Part shown: in pieces, positions 11,114-23,789 of the stretch
Layout of the letters: every line of letters starts with the position of its first letter
Numbering within the stretch: the first letter of the stretch is position 1
Source of the DNA: Absidia repens
Lineage: Eukaryota; Mucoromycota; Mucoromycetes; Mucorales; Cunninghamellaceae
DNA: 64,000 nt
Assembly (NCBI GenBank): GCA_002105175.1
Contig: MCGE01000047.1
Span: 1 to 64,000 of the forward strand
Direction: 5' to 3'
Notes under the pieces: generated by a model
The model's input: the letters and a program-made list of their open reading frames with translations, nothing else
Told to the model about the DNA's origin: nothing
The model's database searches: none
Program-made: the position numbers and the translations under genes

Positions 11114-14100
11114 GAGAGAAGTCAGTGAAACGAACAACAAAAGCTGGAGAGGACAGACAAAAAGCAAATTAGATATTTAAATCCCGTTGTCCACCAGGAC
11201 AGTTGCGCGAATTTTTAACCCAACGAGGCATTAGCCAATCTCGTGAATAAACTTCCACCACCAAAAAAAAAAAAAAAAAAAAAAAAAAAAACAGCATCAA
11301 TAATATAAAAGGTCTTCCGACTGGCATGACTATCCGCAACATACCATATTCTCTATCTCTCTCTCTCCACCCCTCTTCATCGAAAAAACGAGAACGTTAT
11401 TCAGCTAATTCGCTCACAGATTTGATCAACGACCGGTTTCCAGTCTGTGTAACGAGCGTTTGCGCTGAAGAAAAGTTGAGACATTTATGCTACAACACTC
11501 ACTCACACATATAGTATTTTCTTTTTTCGCGTATGATCTGACATGTACTGCCGTGTATTTCTATACATCCACTACTTCATTGTCTACTCTAATGCTATTG
11601 CCCCCCACCCCCACACTCTTACGATTTTTTTTTATCATATCGCACAAGCTTTATTCATTATCATATTTTATTGCGGTTTCCATTCTATTATTTGATTGTC
11701 TTTTAACCTCTTACCTCGTATCTTCTTTTATTATACAATCTTCTAACCCTAAGACGCTTTTTAAGCTATCCGATAAGTTGTTTTTTTTCCTTTTTTTATG
11801 CTACACGGAAAAATAACGGGCTGGATATATACAATATGTCTAGTGGATGTTATGGTGGGGGCACAATTTAGGTTGATTGATATGAATGATAGAACGGGAA
11901 TTAGGCCCTGTATCATCAAAAGTGACCTAGAAACCTGGATCAGTCGCTAGTCCTCAAAGGGGGTGTGGCGCGAGTTGTTATGGATAAGCTGGCATTGAAA
12001 AAAAAAACGCTCTAGTCGCGGCTAGTACGCATAGTGGGTGATTTAGAGAGCTGTATTCTCACAAAACAATTACAGTAGCAATATCGGCATTGTTTATTAT
12101 CAGATTGGTCTGAGTATAGTTAATTAATAAAAAAAAGGCATGTTTTATTGAATCATATTGGTAAATAACAAAACTGAAGATGAGGGGTTACTTGTAATAA
12201 GGGATCTAGTGGAAATAACATGAGAGTGATTGCTATGAGTTAGGAGAATACTTAGTACTATCTAAAAGAACAATAGTAAAACGGGAGATAAGATAATGTA
12301 CTAGGGCTGAAAAAGACTAAAACGACATCTGTTATTGAATCGTAACAATGATCAGCACTGATCAAGGGGGATGATAGTACTAAAAAAGGGATCTACCGGT
12401 TACTACAAGACATGAGAGGGACTAATGGGACATTTTTCGTTGAAACAGGCAAAAATGAATATATTTTATTAGATTTAGATACAAACTATGGACAAACTAA
12501 CACTAAACTGAGCTTATGAAGACTTCAAAAAGACATCAAAGGGTGCCCTCAGATCCTAGATCCAAAATGAAAGGGTTTCCCTATGCATCTTGTCATCCCT
12601 GAGCTAAAACCCTTCTAAACTAGATCTAACACTAATCTAAGACTACGACAAATCCAGATTAACCACAATGGTGAAGCAAAAGGAAAGAAAAAATGAAAAA
12701 TGAGAAAATTGGGAGAAAAATAAAAAAAAATCACGCGGGCGGGATTTAAAATGACTTTTTTTTGGGTGGGATGGTGAAACACAAAATAGAAAGGTCCCTT
12801 TATTGCTTGTCTTCTTTTTCACAACAGTCTATGCAACATCGTCAACATGATGGTTCTCTTCTCTTGATGTCTTTGAAGTCAAAATAGAACACTTTAGTCC
12901 GGTTTAGTTTGTCTCCTTCACCGTAGAATAGCTTACCTTTTTTGATTCGACTAGTTCATCGTAGGCAATGTTTATTCTATAACAAAATACCTACATCCCC
13001 ACCCTAAACCTTATCTTTATATATTTGTGTCAAAGTATTCTTATTAAAATAGTGTTTTAGTTTAGTCGTCATAATATATATCTACATCTGAATAAATATG
13101 CCTTGCCTTTTTACTTTTACGCCATCTCTTATACGTTTAACTATTTCTGTCAATGGTTATACCCACACAATACTATATTGTACAGTACTGTACTGTACAG
13201 TGCATATGTGTGTACAGCTTCGATATACGGCAACATCGTTCCGTCACTGTGCCCAGCTCTTTGTCTATTGTACTAAATTTATAAATATATGAGTAAGAGA
13301 GATTTCTTGGATGATTATACGAAATGACTGTGGTGGTCGCATGAAAAAATGAAATTGAAGGATGCAGAAAGAAAAAAAAATAAGCAGTGATGAGCATACG
13401 ATTGGGACGTACTGAATAGGTTTAATGAGAGACCATTTGTTGAATCACAATTGGTACAGATTTAATGATTTCACGTAGTTTATATATACATAAAAAAAAT
13501 AGATTTGTTCCTTTTCGTCTTCTATTAGACTATTACGTGGTTAAACATTGTACTGTCAAATAGAATAAATACCCTTACTATCTTCGGGGGCCCCTGCCTT
13601 TTTTTTTTTTACATTCTTGACGTTCTTGCTGAACAGCACAATATCCCTGATGAAAAGACATGTCTATGCCACTCCAGCACCATGTACTCATCAGTTTTCT
13701 CCGGTTCTATTACGATCGTTAATGTTTACAAAGTATTGAAGTATACAGTTTCATTATTGATGAAACCTATCCGGATTTTCCCTTCGATTCATCCACGTTT
13801 CAAGCAGCGGGGTCTGAAAATCAAATCTTCATTCTGCAGACAACAAATTGTTTTCTGTTGTTGCTACACAACACGTACACTGAAAGGTTTATTGTATGAT
13901 AGAAAAATAATTAAGCTAAGGGTAACCAATGACGGTAATTCCATCTTGGGGTGTAATTTTTTATGAGAATGTCTTGAGACTCTCAATGGAGCCCTCTGTG
14001 ACCGAGCAAAAATAGTTGGAAGCTGAGAGTGAGCCTTTTTTTTTGCATATTCTACAGTCACTTTTTTTTAAAAAAAAAAAAAAAAATCTCGTAGATGGTG

Positions 14101-14243
14101 ATGGAGAAATCAGAAATTGCGTGGGCGGACGAGGTCGTTGTTTGGTCGCCAGGTGGGCTGTTTCCATTGTTTGAAATTACGCGGCGCGGCCCAAATTGTT
14201 TCTTTTTCTTTTTCTTTTTTTTTAAAGTACAATATTTTCGGGT
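11114..14243. other. Repeat-rich intergenic spacer
   Basis: No gene is supported. It holds an A run near 11262-11291, copy C of the dispersed repeat (11826-12760, minus), and a GTACAGTACTGTAC palindrome near 13190. The region 13590-13970 has open frames on the plus strand that I could not assign to any family. A T-run/A-run pair at 14058-14085 could form a hairpin. The last 150 bases should carry the HIR1 promoter. Confidence 0.55.
11826..12760 (-). repeat. Dispersed hairpin repeat, copy C
   Basis: Minus-strand, near full length. The core is at about 12555-12625 with stem AAGGGTTT/AAACCCTT; the E-box position reads CACGCG at 12732-12737. Its far end (11826-11960) matches the far ends of copies I and L, sharing a TCATTCATATCAATCAACC-like block and a TGTATATATCC end, so it helps to define the element limit. 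Confidence 0.8.
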
Positions 14244-17200
14244 ATGATTATCTTCAAGCCTGAATGGATATCACACGGTGGTAAGTTCTTGTTTTTACTT
14301 TTTATTCTTCACCCAACTCATTAACTGACCTATATCATTTTATTCATGCTGGTTTCAATCTATTTAGATCGAACACAGGAAGGCACCAAAAGTAAAAAGC
14401 AATGCATATACTCTATTGATGTTCACCCTGATGGAAAGCGCCTGGCTACCGGAAGTTTAGGTAACTGCTTTCTTTCGATGACTCAAAGAAACACGACCTA
14501 CCATTAAACGTTTTTGACTTGATATACACAGATACCACTGTCAAGATTTGGAACACGGATCCGATTTACGATGAAAAGGCTGAAATGGACGACAGCTGTC
14601 ACAAGCTATTATGTACCATGACACTACATAGTGGTAAGTTTATAGATCTACCTATCAACCAAAACATGTATATGGCTTCGGACCATATAAAAGATGACCG
14701 TTCGAGCTCTCACACAGCTTACCCTTTTGTCTCTTGCATAACGCAATAATTATAGGTGCAGTGCTCTGTGTGCGTTGGTCAAAAGATGGTCGATACCTTG
14801 CCTCAAGCTCTGACAATGACAATGTGATTATTATCTGGGAACTTGATAGGTAAATTTCATACGTTGTGTACCTGAAACGAATATCAGGGTATTGATCAGC
14901 AAACTTCTTTTTTCTTCTTCTTTTTAGGGAGGCCGGCAGTGGATCTGTATTTGGTAGCAGTGAAGTTAATCACGAAACGTGGCGTGCAGTCAAATACCTT
15001 CGCGGACATGATTCCGACGTTCAGGATTTGGCCTGGTCAAACAACAATCAATATATTGCCTCATGTGGTGTGGATGGTTTTATCATTATATGGGATGCTC
15101 GAACATTTGGCAAGTACAGGTGGAAAATAGGGAAAATGAAATATACTGTTACCTAATATTAGTTTATTATTACTATCATTATCGTTTTATAGAACAAGTA
15201 CATAAAATCAATCAGCACAGTGGATTTGTGAAAGGCATTACATGGGATCCTGTAGGAAAATACTTGGCATCACAGGTAAAAACTAAAAACTGAACTTGAT
15301 AGGTGGGAGGATGAAAATAGAAAGATGTTTGACTAGTCCTATTATTATATATGATAGTCGGATGATAAGAAGGTCAAGATCTGGCGAACATCAGATTGGC
15401 AAGAAGAAGCAGAAGTAGATGATCCATTTTACAACGCACCTGGTACAACGTTTTTCCGTCGTCTCAGTTGGTCTCCGGAAGGTTCCCACATTGCTGCTGC
15501 CAACGCCGTGAATGGAAACCAATGCGTCGCTGCTATGATTAATCGTGATCACTGGGATGCCGATATATCTTTGGTTGGTCATGCTGTTCCTATTGAAGTT
15601 ACCGTAAGCTATTCTCGAAAACAATGATGACATAAGTATGTACTTGTTCATAATGCAGCTGTTTTTGTTTTGTAGTCATTTAATCCGAAATTATTCTATG
15701 CAATTGAACCAGACGACAATGACGATGAGGATGACGAGGAGGAAAACGAGGAAACCGAAGACGAAGATACGGAAATGGAAAATGGCGAATCGGATACCGA
15801 TAAATCTCTGGCAAGCGTATGCGCATTAGGTGGGCAAGACAGAGGATTATCTATCTGGGTGACAAAACGGACTAGACCTCTTTGTGTGGCTGTTGATGTG
15901 TTCGAAAATAATGTATATGACTTGGCATGGTAAGAAACATAATAATCAATCATCAACAGAGAGTTTTTTGTTTTGTTTTTATAGCATGTAATAACTTGTT
16001 GACTCAACTAATATCATTTTGTCGATATGTATAGGACACCTGATGGACAAACCCTCTTTGCTTGCTCACAAGATGGAACGGTGGCATGCTTGCAGTTACA
16101 GGAAGAGCTGCAGAACCCTGCTCCTCATGAAGAAGTCGTATGTAAAAACCAAACCCAACATCACTACTCTTCTACAGCTTTTTTACTAACATTTCTGTAT
16201 TTTACATATGTAGCTGAAAAAACTAACGCAATATGGCTATGGACGAAAAAATACACAACTACCAGAAACACCTTCGCAATTGGATTTAGAGACAGAAAAT
16301 ACACTACAATCATCAGCATTGGGTAATGGGAGTCAATCGCATGTGCCACAACGTATGGTCGACATTATGAGTGGTAGCAGAAAGGAATTACAAATTAATG
16401 CAAATGGCAGGTCCAATCTCACGGTGTTAGACGAAAGAAATGTAGCGGTAACCAACAACAAAGCACCCACCAAACAACCTACTTACGACTTCACATCATC
16501 GGCGACAAACACCATTACCTCTACTGCTGAACAAAAAGTAACAGTGGCTCAAAATGGAAAACGACGAATACAACCTATAGCCTTACCTCGACCATCATCA
16601 CATATCCAATTACCTGAACAGGTAACAAAAAAAAAAAAAAAAAAAAGTCTTCGCAAATAATTTTGTTGATCCGTATATTTGGCAATTGCATGCATAGAAG
16701 AGTACCCCGCCCGTAGCGCAACGAATGAATTCAAGTGCCAATGGTTCTCAGCCTCCGCCAATGAATCTGGGAAGAAAAGGGATTGAAAGTGTGGTAATTG
16801 GCAATAAAAGAAAATTGGTTCTGAAGACACGAACATGATCAACAATACCAGTACCAACGTAGTCAGTATGCAATACACGACGGAACCTATTAGAAAAACA
16901 CCAACGTGGGTGGATGCGGCTGTAGCTCCTCCGATTGTCAGTCAAAGTCAGCTGAAACTTGGATTACCAAGGGTCAAGTCAACGTTGATGAAGAAGATGT
17001 CCGCGGAACGCACAACCACTGTCATGGAATGTCACAACACATCTGGCACGGAAGGTAACATATATATACGTATTTGGTTTGGCATAGAGGGTTGTCTCAT
17101 TATTTATTTCTATTTTGTTATTATTCATCTGAACATAGTTTCTGACTACACCAAACTGATTATAAGCCGACATGGAATGGTGTTGTGGACCGACTACCTT

Positions 17201-18547
17201 TCAAGTGCTATATTACAGATGACTGGAAATGATCTCTTTTCTGCTGTTGCATGTGAAGATGCAAGTATTGTGATCTACTCTCCTGCTGGACGACGGTAAG
17301 AACAAAAGAAGCAGAAGAAGAAAGGACCGGAGTGAACAGAAAATAATTTTCGATAATTTTATTTTTAATTTTTTTAACTTTATAGACTTTTACCGACCAT
17401 TGTACTCGAAAGCACGCCGGTAGTACTAACTAGCAATGATCGATGGTTATTATGTTTGACAGCAACGGGACAATTATGCACTTGGTAAGCATTGAGGCAG
17501 GGTGTTACGTTGGTATATGGTTACAATAGGTGGGTTAACGATTGTTTTTCAAACTGTCAGGGATGTCACTCACCAAGCATGCGAATTATCATCTATATCA
17601 ATATCACCACTACTTCGTGTGGCTCAAGTGGGCCCGTCAGAGGAATCTCATTCGGCGCCAGCACTCCGCGATATACGAATTCAGAAAAATGGCACACCTC
17701 TTGTCATCACCAGCTATCATCAGGCGTTTGCTTACAATAAAGACATGCGTTGTTGGCTCCGAATAAGCGATGCGTGGCATATCATTTCAGAACTTTGGGG
17801 CTCGGGCTCATCATTGATTGAACAACATCCGCTTGGTTGGCTCTCTACTGCTTTGACAATGACTGGATCGACAGACGCAACCAACCAATCTATATTGACA
17901 TTAGCCAAATCAGATCCTGAAGCTTCAGGCACCATTACCCTCAGTCATATCGAAGTAAATTTGTCATATTTAAGTGGATCAATTGGAAATCACTCATTAT
18001 CTACTCTTCTCTTTGTCCATAGAACCAATTGGCTGTCGCACTCTTACTAGGATCGATCAAGGAATACAACGAATGGATGCTGTATTATGCAAAACGATTA
18101 GCCAAAGAAAACTGTCAATCCAAGGTCGAGGAACTGTGTCAATGGCTTATGGGGCCACCATATGTGTAAGTCACCTAAAATAAAATAAAAAATTCAGGGG
18201 AAATATGAGTTTAACTTTTTTTGTCTCCATTTGAAAATATAGACAATTGAATGACGTTGATAAATGGGAACCTTCTATATTGGTAAATGAAAGAAAGACA
18301 TGGACGTGATATGATTGAACGAAACTTTTTTTTTTTTAATCTATATTTTTTCTTTAGAACTCAATATCTAAACACGACTTACTAAGAAAGCTACTCCCAA
18401 TACTAGGTAACTGTTGGCTATGTTTGGCAAAGTCAAATGCATACTTTTTTCTCCTTTACTCCGATAACTAATTGTTTTTTTTTATTCATTTTAGCTCAAA
18501 ATCGGCAATTACAACGAATCACAACGGAATTCCGATCCTTAGTCTAG
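14244..18547 (+). CDS. HIR1: Histone chaperone subunit Hir1/HIRA (one apparent frameshift)
   Basis: Exons are about 14244-14280, 14368-14460, 14532-14633, 14756-14849, 14928-15109, 15193-15275, 15358-15603, 15676-15929, 16035-16137, 16214-16621, 16698-17054, 17139-17295, 17386-17484, 17561-17954, 18023-18165, 18243-18282, 18358-18406 and 18495-18547. The predicted protein is about 964 residues. Residues 1-398 form WD40 repeats (for example DTTVKIWNTDP, VKGITWDPVGKYLASQ, KKVKIWRTSDW). A B-domain motif (KVTVAQNGKRRIQPIAL) lies near 507. The C-terminal Hira domain includes FSAVACEDASIVIYSPAGRR. In the HIR complex it deposits H3-H4 independently of replication. The summed exons are one base short of a frame: near 16811-16814 the frame must shift, as if one A is missing from a run. 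Intron 5 begins with GC rather than GT. Poly(A) signal at 18579. Confidence 0.9.
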
Positions 18548-18916
18548 TATACAACTACTCTATATATCATTTTACAAAAATAAACGTATCTTTTATTTTA
18601 CTACTGTATTTTTGGTTTTTGGTTTTTTTGTGTCTTTTTTTTTTTTTTTTTGGTGTTTTTGGTTTTTTGTGATGATTTAATTCCTAATATTCTTGATGTC
18701 AATGAACGTATCCTTTAGGGGATGACGATGATCGAAATTTTTATCGGAGATGGAAATATGTAATCCCTGATTGCACTAGCCGAGTGGTCGAGTTCCAGGG
18801 CAAAAAAGTGTAAAAAGAATTAGAATTTTACTTTTTACTTCTTTCGTTCTTTCTTCTGCTTTTTTTTATTTTCCTTTTTATTCTTTATTTATATATATTA
18901 TTGCTGTATTACATAA
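18548..18916. other. Spacer between HIR1 and the LRR gene
   Basis: AT-rich DNA with T runs, an AATAAA at 18579-18584 for HIR1, and a T-rich region ending in TATATATATTATTG just before the LRR gene start. It serves as HIR1 3' UTR and the next promoter. No separate gene is seen. Confidence 0.6.
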
Positions 18917-21150
18917 ATGGGTCAGCGTGGTAGTAAACAACATGACCCTCTTGCCTTTGGCTATGCTGATTACACTCAAACACCGTGTCTCGAAGAAACA
19001 GCGGATGCTAACACGTCTCCTGAACACACCAACAACAATATGTTACCTGACTATGTGCTGAATCATCCTGAACTATATAAGCTGGAAATCATGTGCAAAT
19101 GTACTCATACGACAGCACCAAGCCATCACCGAACTACCGCGTCAATCAACACCGATGGCAATGGAGAATGGATTGTTGCCGCCGAACACCCAGATTGCCC
19201 TACATGCCGACAAAACAAACGCAGGTCTTTTGCCCGTCAGCACCTTGCCAAGGATCTCGAATACATTGATGAAACATATTATGCGGATAGCAAACACTAC
19301 GAATTTGGGGCAAATGACACTAGCAACTCAATATCAGGTGAAAGCGAACCACGTACAGTATCGACAACCAACCATCTCGAAGACTACGTGTATTCCACTG
19401 GTGGCAATAACGACAACACAGAAAGTTTTGATGATGAAGTGGATGAAACCATTGATGAAAACTGGGGCAAAATTACGGTGGGTGATGCTACATCTCTGAC
19501 AGCAAGACGTACAGTGGCGCTTCCAGAAACTAGTAGTCATCAAGGTGGGAATGTTGCTGCTGCTGCTGCTTTCAAAGCAAAATCAACAACGTTTACTCTG
19601 GATTTATCGGGAAGATCTTTGGTCAAATTGAGCTCTGGGATTGGCTATCTTAGCAATCTGACCAAACTCAATCTGTAAGTACAAGGGCATATGATTAGAA
19701 GTATTTTAGGCTCAATGACTGTTTTACTAAATCACGCTTTTTTTTTTTTTTTTTTTTTTTAAGTTCAAACAATCAGCTATCGACCTTACCAAAATCAATT
19801 GGCTATCTCAGCAACTTGACGGTACTCAACGCATCACGCAACCAGCTGGAAACTTTACCTGACACGATGTTACACTTGACCAAACTGAAAGCGATGAACA
19901 TTTGTCACAACAAAATCACTCATTTGCCGCGTTGTTTGGGCTTATTACCGGAACTGATTATCATTATCGCCAACAATAACCAAATTAGATGGATTCCAAA
20001 TGAACTCGCCAATTTACAGCAGATGATCTCCCTCAATATCAGCAACAATCCTCTCCAATCTCTCCCCGCTGAAATTGCGAACATCAAATCATTACGAAAA
20101 CTTATTGCAGAAGGGTGTGGTTTTCAGACGGAATTCATCAACAAACGACAACATGATCCACCGACATTATTTGAACAATGTGCTCGTACCATTGTCCAAC
20201 ACCGGCTCGCTCTCCCTACACAACTCCCAAAGCATATATACAACTATTTATTATCGCATCAAACATGCTCATATTGCCATGGCCCCTACTTTGAATCTTT
20301 TGTCACTAGAGGTCGATTTATTGAACGTGCGGCTCATCAACCTATTGCTTTGGAATATCGTCTATGCCGAGCCCATTGGAGTGATGAACAAGATCGACTT
20401 TTGAATTTATTCTCTTCGTCTCCTTCAGTGGTGTTGAAAAAGGCTGGTTTACCCGAATCATCTCCTGGTGTTGGTGGCGATACTTCAAGTATTCTTTCCT
20501 CGGTCTCTCATGTGGGTGCTCGGAAACGATCTGTTAGTATCTCGTCTTCATCTCATCCTTACCCTACCCCTCCTTCACTATCAAATTTGAATTCATGCTC
20601 TGAAAGCAGCCATTCATCCTCTTTACCTGCTTCAACATCAATATACCAAAAAGACCGATCACAACAACAACGCTCAAGCACGAATTCTTTTACGAAGCGA
20701 TTTGCTCACTTTCTATCGTCATCCAGTAGCAGCAGTAGCAGTAGCAGCAGTGGCAACATCATACCTTCTCATCGAGACTATTCCTCTTCACCTCAGGAAA
20801 TCATGTCCACCACAACATCGCCTGACCAAAAAGAAAACAATATCAATGAATCTGGATTGGTACAATCTGCATCCGACTATCAATACCATTGTCGACAACA
20901 GCACTTGGCGTCATGCAACTTTCCTACGATTGATAGCAGCCATCTGAATGGCATCGAGCAGCAACTTCCTCTACATCAAACCATGGCGGGAATTTTACCT
21001 ACATCCTATCATGATGATCAGCAGCACCAACTAATGCGGACGGAACACCACCCAGATATTGTGATCCATGGCATTGATGGCACTAGTACAGATCAGCACT
21101 ACGTTACACCCATCTCACACCCTGTCCCTCTACATGCAACTCCAGTGTAA
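18917..21150 (+). CDS. Leucine-rich-repeat protein with Cys clusters
   Basis: Two exons (18917-19674, 19764-21150) join to 714 residues. The N-terminus MGQRGSK fits the N-myristoylation pattern MGxxxS. A short Cys/His cluster follows (MCKCTH near residue 60 and CPTCR near 95), then an acidic region. Six leucine-rich repeats run from about residue 225 to 375, of the short LxxLP type (LSNLTKLNLSNNQLSTLP, LTVLNASRNQLETLP). Next comes CSYCHGPYFESF near residue 421 with a later CRAHW, a possible zinc site. The C-terminal 280 residues are Ser/Gln-rich and probably disordered. Such LRRs usually bind proteins, for example in Ras/adenylate cyclase or polarity pathways, but I do not recognise the orthologue. 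A membrane-attached scaffold is inference. Poly(A) signal at 21304. Confidence 0.85.
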
Positions 21151-22214
21151 ATATAGTTATTAGAAATTAGGGTCATTTGTATTTATTTATTTATTATACA
21201 TATATCATATACCATTTTGAGGAGGGGGGTCGGGCGGTTATTTGAATTGGACAGTGTTGATATTAGTTATTATTATATCAAATTAGATTTTATTTATCTC
21301 ATCAATAAAAACCTCATCCTTTTTTAACCGTTAGTTTTTATTTTATTTTGATCTTGTATGCTTGCTCTTGCTGATTTTTCTGGTCTTAGCTGCTATAATG
21401 ATTATGCCAGTATCCCTTTTGTTTTTTTTCAAAAAAAAAATTAAAAATGTTTGTTGTTCAGTACGCCTGAAACATATATAGTCCGCTGATCAGTTGCAAC
21501 TGCCATCAAAATGGAGCATCAAAATGTCACATGGCAATTGAAACTTCTACTCCACTTCGATCAGTTGATTCATTAATAGAAACATCTGTGTCATCGACGT
21601 CATAAAGAATATATATTTAATTGATACACCGATAGACTTCCTATTGAGTGAATTTAATCGAAACTGGTTAAAACAATACAATGTGGAATAATGATCCGAA
21701 CTGAAATCGCCTACCTACATAAAACTCTGTTCACGGTTTTTTTTATTTGGAAGAACTTATCAGTACGTAAATTGGATAAGGCGTAAATTTCTGAACTTCA
21801 GAACTAAAAAGGTTTAACTATACCAAATTGTATCTGGAGAGGAAACATTTTATGTCATCTAAAAACATTCAGTGATACCCTAGAAACAACGACTGAAGAC
21901 ATGATACAGTAAAATATGTTTTTTTATTGGAAAAATATAACGCTAGATAAATAAGAGGGTAAACTATCGTAAAGGCCAAGGAAGAGAACCTTCAAGCTGC
22001 CACGACAGTCGCTTTAAAAGACCGCTGTTGTGTTGCATAGGCTACTACAAAATACTAGAACTATCATCCTACTGATTGCTGTCATGAAAATAAAGATCCA
22101 TTATCAAAATGTTGAATGTTCATATCATTAAAAGTGAACTACCATGTTGATCACGTTGTGAAAAGCGTTTCCTCTTTTTGTTTCCAACAAAATAATAAAC
22201 CGCAAGAGACAAAA

Positions 22215-22480
22215 AAAAAGGTTTCAAATCCCGCCCATGTGATTTTTAATTGCTCACTAATTTTCTTTTTTTTTCTTTTCTCCGTTTTCTTTCCTATATT
22301 ATTGTAGCCTCCAAGAGATTGTGGTACTCTTAGATCAGTTTTATGGTTAGTTTAGATGGGTTTTAGCTCAGGGATTACAAGATACATGGGGAGACCCTTT
22401 CATTTTGGATTCAGGATCTGGAGACTCCATTAGCTTAGTTTGGTATCAAATTGTCTATAGTTTGTATCTATATCTCAACC
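22215..22480 (+). repeat. Dispersed hairpin repeat, copy D
   Basis: Starts with TTTCAAATCCCGCCCATGTG (E-box position CATGTG at 22236-22241), then a T-rich tract and the core at about 22350-22410. The stem is weakened by an A-T arm mismatch. The copy loses similarity after about 22480. Confidence 0.8.
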
Positions 22481-22939
22481 TGTTATTCACCCATACACCT
22501 AATCACTCGCCAACCCAAATTACTAAAATTATAAACCAACTTGCTTGAATAAAATGATTTATACAGTTTGTCTGGTATAGTGCTACTAAATGTTTTCTAC
22601 AAAAAGTGTCATTTGCAAGGTGTTAGGATTGAGAAGGGCATTGGAGTACTAAGAAAGAGCGTGGTGAAAAAAAGGGCAGTTAGGAGACATCCGTCATTTT
22701 TGCATTATGGTACGTGCCCCCTTGAGGCCCAACCGCTGCGCTCATCGCTCTGTCAGTGGGAAGAAGAAAAAATGATTGATGACTGGATATTCGCACTCCG
22801 CCTTTCATAAGTTGAAATTTTTTTTTCTCTGTTTTCCTCCTCTTTCTTTCTTTTTTTTTTCACAACAGCGACTTCAATTGTGCATTTATGATCTTGGATT
22901 ACTGGTTAGAACTTGAATCAGGGGCATTTTGAAAAATGC

Positions 22940-23100
22940 AATACAAACATCATGGGAAACCCTTTCATTTTGGATTCGTGATTTCCAGCCTCCATTAGAT
23001 TAGTCTTCATTTTAGAAAAGTGCCATTAGCTTAGCTTAGTTTAGCTTAGTGTTAGTTGTCATTGTTTATAAAATATCTATTTCAGAATTAAACTCGTCTT
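22940..23100 (+). repeat. Dispersed hairpin repeat, truncated copy E
   Basis: Only the 3' half of the core is present (ATGGGAAACCCTTTCATTTT at 22952-22971) followed by the TTAGCTTAGTTTAGCTTAG run and the GTTAGTTGTCATTG segment. The 5' stem arm and E-box are missing. The downstream variant resembles that of copy K. Confidence 0.75.
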
Positions 23101-23789
23101 TTCATCTTAATATTAATCTCATTAATGCCTTCCTTGTCTCGTTGAATGAGCATGGTATATGTGGGTGTAAAATCCAGTCTGCGTGTTTTATGCAGAGGAA
23201 AAAAAAGGCATGTCTTTGTGTGAAAAAAGTAGATCGCTATAGAGTATTTTGTTGTCATCTCCCCTGCATTTCGCACCTTGGAACGTTATAGGGAAGCAAC
23301 GGTGGGACTAGTATTAATGCTAACTACTCTGGGGCGGGATTATATCCTGGTGACTTGAAAGAAAAAAAACTGCGACGACATTGGTACTGCAAAGTGATGG
23401 AACAATGGATGGATATTTCGAAGTTATAAATGGAAAAGTTAGATATGGATCTTAGATCAAGATCTTTATCCCTCTATTTTTAATATATGAATATATTTTC
23501 TCAATAAACGCTTTTTTGAAGCTTACTCAAATCCTAGTGTGTGTTATACATTATATTTTTATTGAAGCAACAAAGGACAATACTTTTCTTTTTCTCTTGT
23601 TTTACTCTTATAACTTTATTTTTTATAAAATTTCTCTACAGTTGGACTTTATCTACAAAAGTTCTGGTGCTCACTACTCTCAATTCTATTTTTGTCCGAT
23701 TCAGGAACAAGATATTTCAAATTCCACCTAAGGAACAAATTTATTTTCAAGCTCTAAACAAGCAAAAGCTATACTAAAGGATAACTCAA

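Noticed and set aside
13682..13966. A 94-codon ATG frame upstream of HIR1
   Set aside because: Composition is unremarkable, no motif is recognised and no supporting splice structure is seen; left as unassigned.
16698..16900. An extra intron to repair the HIR1 frame
   Set aside because: Candidate donors (16713, 16794, 16818) and acceptors give the wrong phase, are too short, or delete the conserved LGRKGIESVVIGNKRK stretch.
18770..18810. tRNA-like TAGCCGAGTGG and GGTCGAGTTCC
   Set aside because: The two box-like motifs overlap and no cloverleaf can form.
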